Origin: a bacterium
Lineage (GTDB): Bacteria; Patescibacteriota; Gracilibacteria; JAUYGZ01; DAOVYC01
DNA length: 7,768 bases
Reading direction: 5' to 3'
Assembly: GCA_030635805.1 (NCBI GenBank)
Contig: DAOVYC010000026.1
Coordinates: 1-7,768 of the forward strand
The notes beneath the pieces are model-generated. The model saw only the letters and a program-made list of their open reading frames with translations. It did no database searches and was not told the origin of the DNA. Both the position numbers and the translations under genes were made by a program. Shown here in pieces: positions 1 through 5,116 of the stretch (positions are counted from its first letter, which is position 1; each line of letters starts with the position of its first letter).

Positions 1-1
1 A

Positions 2-1606
2 ATAACAGATCTGGAAAACAATCGAACAACCACAACTGCTTATCGGGAAGCTTTACTCAGTTATCGAGGAGAAGAGAATATAAAAAAAGACCTCATTGAT
101 GAACTCAATGAAAAAATTGAAGAAATAAACAAACAAATTAAAGAAATCCGTGAAAAATTACCCTCGGAAACCCTCGAAAACCCTGCAGACAACGGACTCG
201 CTCACCTAAACAGAGAAATGATTGTCAAAAAAACTCGTCTAGAATCTGTAAAAAATGTTCGCTTAAGTATGAAACTTCATGCAAGTGCTCAGGATCTTGT
301 AGCAGAATTTCGAAGCGTACCTGATGAAATTAATAACCTTATAAAGAAACTATCGCCTCTTGGCGACAACAATGAGAATTCAATTCAAACAAGAATTAAT
401 GATATCAATGTCATTACAAAAAAAATTAATAGTGCCAACACAAATATTGCAAATATTAATCTGCAGATAGAAAAAAATAATTTAGCTCTCACGGGACTCA
501 ATCTAATAACTCAATCGGAAGATCAAGATCGGATTACTGAACTTCAAGAATCCATAACAAAAATGCAAAATGAACTAGCAGAATTTGAAGCTGCACTCAA
601 AAAAATGGAAGAAGAAAAACAGGAATTGGAAATTGATGTAATAAATAAATCAATTATATTAATGAATGAAAAAATTGGAATACTGGAAGAAGAAAACGAA
701 AAAGAGAAAACCAGTCCTTCACAAGAAGAAATTAACAAAATGAGTATTCAAGAAATTACAGAGACTATTAAGACAATATCATCTGAAATCAATCTATTAG
801 AATCACAAAAGAAAACCATAAAACTCAAAGGGGTAACCAATCTTGTGAATAAATTGGATGATAAAACCCTTTTTGATAAAAAAATAACTGAATTGGAAAA
901 TTCAATAACGCAAATAACAAAAAAAACTGATGACAATATCAGATCACTCCAAGCCACCACAAAAATTCTCGAAACAAGAAAAGCAAAATTAGAAGAATCA
1001 CTTAATTTTTCAGGTTATCGACCATCAGGTGCTCTGAAAAATCTTGATGATACTATAAAACCAGATATCAAAAATTTACTTATACTTGCCGAACTAAACA
1101 ATAAACTTGATGGAATTAAAGGTTTTGAAAAAAAGAATGGTTACTTTGAATTAGATCTTAGCAAATTTTCAGGTTCCGAAACATTAGATTTAGATCTTGA
1201 TATCTTAAAAGATCTATCAGCAACAAAAAATATTCGCATTAAATGCGAAGGAACAAAAATAAAAAGTCTTGTGCTGAAAGGAAGTATCAGCAATCTTGAA
1301 ATTACAGGACTTAATATCACAGAAGAAAGTGAGTCTATCGATTTAAATGATTTATACGCAAACAACATTAAACTAAAAGGTGAAAATATAAGTCTAGGTA
1401 AAATCAAATTAAAAAAGAAGATAGGGAATTTTGAAATTGAGACAACAGAACAAAAATATGAAAAACCGGGCGATATGAGACAAAGTAACCTAAGACCTTT
1501 TAGGAATCGTGTTACCGGAACATTAAAAATAAATGGAAAAACATACTGGGTAGAATCTATCAATAATAATACTCGACCTTATAGAGACCCAACACCAAAA
1601 GATTAA
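2..1606 (+). CDS. Large coiled-coil protein with beta-rich C-terminal region (5' end outside window)
   Basis: The frame is open from the left edge (first full codon at 2) to TAA at 1604-1606, giving 534 visible residues; the true start lies upstream. The ATG at 218 is only the first internal methionine, because the same heptad-like sequence continues before it. I do not recognise the family. Roughly the first 345 visible residues are rich in K, E, I, N and L with repeated hydrophobic spacing (for example ITELQESITKMQNELAEFEA), as in long coiled coils. The next 110 or so alternate hydrophobic and polar residues (LDLDLDILKDL, IKSLVLKGSISNLEITGL), suggesting beta strands or a small solenoid. A short basic tail contains TYWVESI. 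No membrane segment is visible. Base composition is far more AT-rich than in the pilin genes 78 nt downstream. A structural or scaffold role is possible, but no function is shown. Confidence 0.8.
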   Translation: MTDLENNRTTTTAYREALLSYRGEENIKKDLIDELNEKIEEINKQIKEIREKLPSETLENPADNGLAHLNREMIVKKTRLESVKNVRLSMKLHASAQDLVAEFRSVPDEINNLIKKLSPLGDNNENSIQTRINDINVITKKINSANTNIANINLQIEKNNLALTGLNLITQSEDQDRITELQESITKMQNELAEFEAALKKMEEEKQELEIDVINKSIILMNEKIGILEEENEKEKTSPSQEEINKMSIQEITETIKTISSEINLLESQKKTIKLKGVTNLVNKLDDKTLFDKKITELENSITQITKKTDDNIRSLQATTKILETRKAKLEESLNFSGYRPSGALKNLDDTIKPDIKNLLILAELNNKLDGIKGFEKKNGYFELDLSKFSGSETLDLDLDILKDLSATKNIRIKCEGTKIKSLVLKGSISNLEITGLNITEESESIDLNDLYANNIKLKGENISLGKIKLKKKIGNFEIETTEQKYEKPGDMRQSNLRPFRNRVTGTLKINGKTYWVESINNNTRPYRDPTPKD

Positions 1607-1683
1607 TTTCTCAAATAGAAATAATACAAGTAACCCCGTGACGTCGACACCAGTACCCATTAAAACCGGAATTTACAATCCTC

Positions 1684-2244
1684 ATGAAAACTCTTCTCTC
1701 TTACATCCTCCTGACCCTTATCCTTGTAACGACACTCTCCGTGTCGGCAAATTTTGCCAGCGCCGAAGATGATGGCAAACTGATTTACATTCCCATTACG
1801 GAAAACTTTATTGGAATAGGCGAGGATCGCAAAATCACAGTTGATGAGACCGAACTGCCTATAAAAAACTGCCAGGAATTATTCAGCGGTATCCAAAAAA
1901 ACCTTCCCCCGGGATCATCCCAGCGTACCTTCATCGATAGTTACGAATGAAAGAACGGCAAAGGACTTTGGAAAGAATATCCTAAGTGTTTTGTCACCGG
2001 TACAACCGGTGTTGGCATAATCAGTAATTATCTCGCCACTATTTACCAGTGGCTCGCCGGTCTGGTGGGTGGTGTGGCGGTACTTATGATTATTATTGGC
2101 GGAGTCCAGATTGCCACCGGTGGCGGAGATCAAAACAACGTTACCGAGGGTAAAACCAAGATCATGCAGGCTCTTGCCGGTCTGGTCATTCTCTTCCTCT
2201 CCGGACTAATCCTCTACACCATCAACCCAACCTTTTATCAGTAG
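1684..2244 (+). CDS. T4SS pilin-like membrane protein interrupted by in-frame TGA (codon 89)
   Basis: ATG at 1684 opens a signal peptide (residues 1-27, hydrophobic core then FASA before EDD). An ectodomain follows, then TGA at 1948-1950. The same frame continues without another stop to TAG at 2242-2244, giving 186 residues if the TGA is read through. The downstream half holds two transmembrane helices (about 120-143 and 161-181) joined by a polar loop, TGGGDQNNVTEGKTK. This is the layout of the three following genes and of the T4SS_pilin family (VirB2/TrbC-like). The first half alone would be a secreted fragment with no anchor. The second half has no upstream start codon; its first ATG is inside the first helix. 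Cysteines 63 and 102 lie on either side of the TGA and could pair only in the full product. It is the likely first gene of a four-gene operon, with the next start 2 nt after its TAG. The intact product, a pseudogene and a base error are not separable here. Confidence 0.75.
1948..1950 (+). other. In-frame TGA inside pilin-like gene: recoded or nonsense codon
   Basis: The TGA is codon 89, in the context SYE-TGA-KNGKG. Translation on both sides is in the same frame and gives halves that complete one recognisable architecture. Under code 25 it would be glycine. A single change from GGA (Gly), CGA (Arg) or TGG (Trp) would also explain it. No other coding frame in the window contains an internal TGA. 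Confidence 0.7.
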
Positions 2245-2246
2245 AC

Positions 2247-2699
2247 ATGAAATTAAAAAATAAAATATTGGTAAGTTTCATTTTGTTGCTAAGCATCATT
2301 TTTGTACCGAATGTTTTTGCCGATACTTCTTTTCAGATGATCGACCCGGAATCATCAGCTACTTCCAAGGCTACCCCACCACACATTTACGCCCCCGCCG
2401 TAGATAAAGATGGCCAAAAAATCGGCACTCTTCCCACACCCACGGGTAGTTACAGTAACATTGTTACCAAAGAAGTTGCTTTGGATGAAACAATCGTAAA
2501 GATAATTAATCAGACTTCAAACGTTTTTATCGGTTTTTCAGTATTATTCATTATCGTTGCCGGTATCCAATACGTACTTGCTCAGGGAGATGAGGAGAAA
2601 ATAAAAAAAGCTCACAAGTCTATCTTATGGTCCGCTTTAGGCGTAATCCTGGTAATGCTTTCGTATACAATTATATTTATAATTAGCACCGTATTTTAA
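2247..2699 (+). CDS. T4SS pilin-like protein, second of four
   Basis: A 150-residue protein starting 2 nt after the preceding TAG, so probably translated from the same message. It has a signal peptide (1-25, ending NVFA before DTS), a proline- and threonine-rich ectodomain (about 26-85), a first transmembrane helix (about 92-112), a charged loop AQGDEEKIKKAHKS, and a second helix (about 125-149) reaching the C-terminus. The loop and second helix closely match the fourth pilin-like protein: a GxEEK...KAH core followed by W-S and L-S-Y. Small double-helix proteins with a short charged loop are typical of the T4SS_pilin family found widely in CPR bacteria, distant relatives of VirB2/TrbC. The expected place is the cytoplasmic membrane or an extracellular filament. 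There is no Shine-Dalgarno sequence before the ATG. Family assignment is by eye; assembly into a pilus is inference. Confidence 0.8.
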   Translation: MKLKNKILVSFILLLSIIFVPNVFADTSFQMIDPESSATSKATPPHIYAPAVDKDGQKIGTLPTPTGSYSNIVTKEVALDETIVKIINQTSNVFIGFSVLFIIVAGIQYVLAQGDEEKIKKAHKSILWSALGVILVMLSYTIIFIISTVF

Positions 2700-2701
2700 T
2701 C

Positions 2702-3190
2702 ATGAAAAAGATTATAATATTATTGGCCCTTCTTACTATTAGCGGAAATTGCCTGCTTTTCTCCAACACTTCGCATGCTAAAATAGACATAATCACCGGC
2801 GAAAAGATGGAAGAGGAGAAAGTAGAACCAAGTGGCCCCTTAACAAAAACTCACATTCCTGTTCCATTTAAACCAATTATTGAGAGCGTCCCTATCGACA
2901 TCACATCATCAGAAGGAAAAGCTTTACCGCAAGTAAAAATTGGAGACCAATCGGTGCCAATATTTGACATTACTACCGATGGAATGCGATTTATAATTAC
3001 AGTCATATTTTTTATCGCCGGACCACTCACCCTTATCATGCTTGTTTACAGCGGAATTAAGCTGATAGTTATGCCGGAAAACGAAGAAGAACAAGCTCGC
3101 ACCAAAAGAACTCTTATTTTTTCCGCCATCGGCCTTCTGGTCATTGCCTTCTCGTATGCCCTGGTTCAAAATATTCTTAAGATCTTTTAG
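2702..3190 (+). CDS. T4SS pilin-like protein, third of four
   Basis: A 162-residue protein, again 2 nt after the previous stop (TAA at 2697-2699). It has a signal peptide (1-26, ending SHA before KID), then the longest ectodomain of the three uninterrupted pilin-like proteins (about 27-92), with an acidic stretch (EKMEEEKVEP) and a proline-rich stretch (PVPFKPIIESVP). Helix one spans about 96-118, the loop is MPENEEEQARTKRT, and helix two spans about 137-158, ending SYALVQNIL. The loop keeps the acidic-then-basic pattern of its paralogues but lacks the GxEEK...KAH core, so it is a more diverged member of the T4SS_pilin-like set. A cysteine at residue 17 in the signal peptide does not form a good lipobox. 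The stop is TAG. Its role as a pilin or secretion-channel subunit is inferred from architecture and position. Confidence 0.78.
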   Translation: MKKIIILLALLTISGNCLLFSNTSHAKIDIITGEKMEEEKVEPSGPLTKTHIPVPFKPIIESVPIDITSSEGKALPQVKIGDQSVPIFDITTDGMRFIITVIFFIAGPLTLIMLVYSGIKLIVMPENEEEQARTKRTLIFSAIGLLVIAFSYALVQNILKIF

Positions 3191-3195
3191 CCCTG

Positions 3196-3232
3196 TTCCC
3201 ATTCCTGATTCGTAATTCATTATTCCCATTCC
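3196..3232 (+). repeat. Short direct repeat in gap between third and fourth pilin genes
   Basis: The 46-nt gap contains TTCCCATTCC at 3196-3205 and again at 3223-3232, separated by an ATTC-rich stretch. It looks like low-complexity slippage sequence. No stem-loop or promoter is evident. Confidence 0.6.
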
Positions 3233-3236
3233 AGTC

Positions 3237-3668
3237 ATGAACCTCATTCTAAAAAAACTCCCGGCTCTCCTGACCATTGCCATTGTATTCACCCTCAATA
3301 CAGCATCTGCTTTAGCTAAAGTCGGTCTTTCAGATACATCCATTGGTCATGGTGACGGTATTCCGAGCCATGTACCAAAAATAGGAGGGGCGGACGAAAT
3401 TGGAATTAATACTACTACCGCCGAACAAAGTGTTGGTATCATTATGGAAAAATTCACAAATATCCTCTTCATGTTCGCCGGCGCCGTCGCCATCTATTTC
3501 ATCCTCATCGCCGGTTTAAAACTCATAACCGCCCGTGGTGAAGAAGAAAAAGTCACCAAAGCCCACCAGATGTTATTCTGGTCTATCCTCGGATTCCTTT
3601 TGGTGATCCTCTCCTACGCTCTGGTTGTCAATGTTACCGCCTTTGTCTACAGATCCTTAGGCAGATAG
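3237..3668 (+). CDS. T4SS pilin-like protein, fourth of four
   Basis: A 143-residue protein with a signal peptide (1-27, ending ALA before KVG), a short glycine-rich ectodomain (about 28-70), helix one (about 74-97), loop TARGEEEKVTKAHQM, helix two (about 112-137) and a basic tail RSLGR. The GEEEKVTKAH loop and the F-W-S-I-L-G...LSYALV pattern match the second pilin-like protein best, pointing to duplication inside the cluster. It lies 46 nt after the third gene and is the last of the run, before a convergent gap. No Shine-Dalgarno sequence precedes the ATG. The stop is TAG. It belongs with the T4SS_pilin-type proteins; which of the four is the major subunit cannot be told from the sequence. 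Confidence 0.8.
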   Translation: MNLILKKLPALLTIAIVFTLNTASALAKVGLSDTSIGHGDGIPSHVPKIGGADEIGINTTTAEQSVGIIMEKFTNILFMFAGAVAIYFILIAGLKLITARGEEEKVTKAHQMLFWSILGFLLVILSYALVVNVTAFVYRSLGR

Positions 3669-3684
3669 TACATATCCTGCAAGA

Positions 3685-3754
3685 GAATTCTATATTTTAC
3701 ATATAGACATACCATCGGTATGTCTCTACGTATTGGACAAAATATACAGAATTC
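3685..3754. repeat. Imperfect 70-nt palindrome between convergent genes; possible bidirectional terminator
   Basis: The inner stem is perfect over 9 bp: AGACATACC (3705-3713), loop ATC, GGTATGTCT (3717-3725). The outer arms GAATTCTATATTTT (3685-3698) and AAAATATACAGAATTC (3739-3754) are complementary except for two extra bases. The position, between the end of the pilin operon (+) and rnc (-), suits a two-way terminator or a protective 3' hairpin. There is no T-run directly after the stem on either strand, so intrinsic termination is uncertain. Confidence 0.5.
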
Positions 3755-3775
3755 CACTAGAAAACTTCTTCCCGC

Positions 3776-3797
3776 TCCTTCCGCTCCTTCCGCTCGT
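3776..3797 (-). repeat. GAGCGGAAG tandem repeat just after rnc (copy 1)
   Basis: A 22-nt stretch made of two GAGCGGAAG units, with a further degenerate unit beyond. It begins on the last base of the rnc stop codon and is identical to 4516-4537 inside the 3' end of nusB. Confidence 0.8.
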
Positions 3798-4486
3798 TAC
3801 CATCCTTTTTTTGCTATCGCCGCCCGTGCCGCGGCTTGTTCCGCGTTTTGTTTACTCCCTCCGTCTCCTTCACCTATCAACTCATCTTTGATGTAAACTC
3901 CCATGGTAAAAATCTTATCATGATCCGGCCCCTCTTCATTAAGAACTTTATATTCCGGAGTTACCCCCGCTTTCTCCTGAGCCTGTTCCTGAAAATGCGA
4001 CTTCGCGTCTATATATAATTTCTTTTCCAAAATCTCATCTAAATAACAAAGGATGAAATCCTGAATAAAATTCTGACAAATTATGTAACCTTCGGTTAAG
4101 TACAAATAACCAATAAATGCTTCTACCGAATTCGCCAAGATGTAATCCTTCTCTCTCCCCCCACCTTTTTCCTCTCCATGTGAAAGGTACAAAAACTCTC
4201 CCATTTTCAGCTTCTTTGCCACTTTGGCAAGCATTTCTCCCCGCACCAGCGCACTTCTCCAGTTGGTCATTTCTCCTTCGGTATTGTTGTAATTACGATA
4301 AAGATAATCCGTCACGATCAGTTCCAGTACCGCGTCTCCCAGAAACTCAAGTCGCTCGTTATGCGAAATATTCTTACCCTTGTTTTCATTCACATACGAT
4401 CGGTGAACAAAAACCTGCTTTAACAATTCAGGTTTCTTGAGGGCAACCCCCAACATTTTTTCAAAGTGTTCTTGTAAATCTAGCAT
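3797..4486 (-). CDS. rnc: Ribonuclease III
   Basis: A 229-residue double-strand-specific endoribonuclease, normal length for the bacterial family, expected to trim rRNA precursors and other RNA duplexes in the cytoplasm. The N-terminal catalytic domain shows HRSYVNEN (28-35) and the signature NERLEFLGDAVLE (43-55), with metal and catalytic residues E44, E47 and D51. The second metal cluster reads LANSVEAFIG (117-126), where E122 is kept but the usual Asp is Asn119. A double-stranded RNA binding domain fills about 160-229, starting DAKSHFQEQAQ and ending GSKQNAEQAAARAA. The ATG at 4486 gives the expected short N-terminus; the next methionine (residue 11) would cut into the domain. It starts 10 nt after the nusB stop and is probably co-transcribed with it. 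No Shine-Dalgarno sequence is seen. Confidence 0.95.
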   Translation of the reverse strand: MLDLQEHFEKMLGVALKKPELLKQVFVHRSYVNENKGKNISHNERLEFLGDAVLELIVTDYLYRNYNNTEGEMTNWRSALVRGEMLAKVAKKLKMGEFLYLSHGEEKGGGREKDYILANSVEAFIGYLYLTEGYIICQNFIQDFILCYLDEILEKKLYIDAKSHFQEQAQEKAGVTPEYKVLNEEGPDHDKIFTMGVYIKDELIGEGDGGSKQNAEQAAARAAIAKKGW

Positions 4487-4490
4487 ATGG

Positions 4491-4511
4491 TAGGTTTTAG
4501 GTTTTAGGTTT
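4491..4511. repeat. Three tandem TAGGTTT heptamers at the nusB-rnc junction
   Basis: TAGGTTT occurs three times head to tail at 4491-4497, 4498-4504 and 4505-4511. The block spans the nusB stop codon and most of the 10-nt gap before rnc, and it encodes the last nusB codons (KPKT). It looks like slippage-generated sequence. Confidence 0.75.
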
Positions 4512-4952
4512 TAATTCCTTCCGCTCCTTCCGCTCGTCCCGCTCTTGCGCCCCCTTCGAAACCGCACTCAGCACCCCATTTATAAACTTCCCGCTATTTT
4601 CACTTCCGTATCCTTTTGCCAATTCCACCGCCTCATTAATAATCACCGCTACCGGAGTATCGGTAAAAAGAATTTCATAAATTCCCACATAAAGAATCGC
4701 TCGATCTATGTTTGCTATTCTAAAAAGTGGCCAGTCCGGCGCGTGCTGCATAATTTTTGCCTGTAGCATCGGTAAACAATCCACAACTCCTTTCACCAAC
4801 GACTTTTCAAATTCATCTACTTTTTTCTGCTTCGAAAAACTATTCACCAGATAATCGAGTATTTCCAAAGCACCTTTTTTCTGATCTCTTTGTTCCCATT
4901 CAAACAAAGCTTGCATTGCCATTATTCGCTTGAAATGCCGATTCGCACTCAT
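4497..4952 (-). CDS. nusB: Transcription antitermination factor NusB
   Basis: A 151-residue all-helical RNA-binding factor that joins NusE (ribosomal protein S10) on boxA RNA and supports antitermination of rRNA operons. Family marks are [12 protein letters not shown] near the N-terminus (9-20), the central [17 protein letters not shown] (71-87), then [20 protein letters not shown] (92-111) and [17 protein letters not shown] (113-129). The core ends near residue 131. The last 18 or so residues ([16 protein letters not shown]) are a charged tail encoded by tandem GAGCGGAAG and AAACCTA repeats, and are probably not part of the fold. It leads a probable nusB-rnc operon, which pairs rRNA transcription with rRNA processing. 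A promoter sits 33 nt upstream, and a perfect palindrome lies in the short leader. Confidence 0.95.
   Translation of the reverse strand: MSANRHFKRIMAMQALFEWEQRDQKKGALEILDYLVNSFSKQKKVDEFEKSLVKGVVDCLPMLQAKIMQHAPDWPLFRIANIDRAILYVGIYEILFTDTPVAVIINEAVELAKGYGSENSGKFINGVLSAVSKGAQERDERKERKELKPKT
4516..4537 (-). repeat. GAGCGGAAG tandem repeat inside nusB 3' end (copy 2)
   Basis: Identical over 22 nt to 3776-3797, here in frame and coding for part of the charged NusB tail (DERKERKE). A degenerate unit lies just upstream in the gene. Confidence 0.8.
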
Positions 4953-4957
4953 GATGA

Positions 4958-4969
4958 TTTTACGTAAAA
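4958..4969. promoter_or_regulatory. Perfect 12-bp palindrome TTTTACGTAAAA in nusB leader
   Basis: It lies 5 nt before the nusB ATG and downstream of the predicted transcription start, so it would be in the 5' untranslated leader. It could be an operator or a chance AT-rich palindrome. Confidence 0.3.
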
Positions 4970-4984
4970 GATCTGCTGATGTGC

Positions 4985-5012
4985 AGTATAGCCATAGTTA
5001 TCACTTATGCAA
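4985..5012 (-). promoter_or_regulatory. Sigma70-type promoter for nusB-rnc
   Basis: On the - strand TTGCAT (5012-5007) and TATACT (4990-4985) are separated by 16 nt, close to TTGACA and TATAAT. Transcription would begin near 4978, leaving a leader of about 25 nt before nusB. This is the best promoter match seen in the window. Confidence 0.6.
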
Positions 5013-5116
5013 GAATAAGCTGTAATCAGTAAGTTTACCTCAGCTAGATCAGAAACTAATAAACAATAAATTCTAGTGAATTCGTTAATTTTATAATCTT
5101 GAATTTTGTAATTAAG

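Noticed and set aside
218..220. ATG at 218 as the start of the coiled-coil gene
   Set aside because: The frame is open from position 2 with the same charged, heptad-like composition, so the gene starts outside the window.
1606..1622. Hairpin ATTTCT/AGAAAT after the coiled-coil gene as a terminator
   Set aside because: Only 6 weak base pairs and no T-run follow it.
1674..1679. TACAAT as -10 of a leaderless pilin operon promoter
   Set aside because: No -35-like sequence at the right distance; a single hexamer is not enough.
1948..2011. TGA as selenocysteine codon with a downstream SECIS hairpin
   Set aside because: A 7-bp stem CACCGGT/ACCGGTG exists at 1995-2011 but begins 44 nt after the TGA, too far for a bacterial SECIS. 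A selenocysteine in a pilin-like protein is not expected.
2113..2124. Perfect palindrome GCCACCGGTGGC as a regulatory site
   Set aside because: It lies inside the coding sequence for the Ala-Thr-Gly-Gly loop and is explained by codon choice for small residues.
1915..2133. Antisense open frame (72 aa) across the TGA region
   Set aside because: It is the shadow of the pilin-like gene on the other strand, with no recognisable features; the + strand reading explains the sequence.
4491..4511. Telomere-like repeat (resembles TTTAGGG)
   Set aside because: Only three units, internal to a bacterial operon, and the unit differs (TTTTAGG).
5069..5082. Hairpin AATTC-TAGT-GAATT as terminator of the SLH gene
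   Set aside because: Five AT-rich pairs only, in an AT-rich region where such matches are expected by chance.
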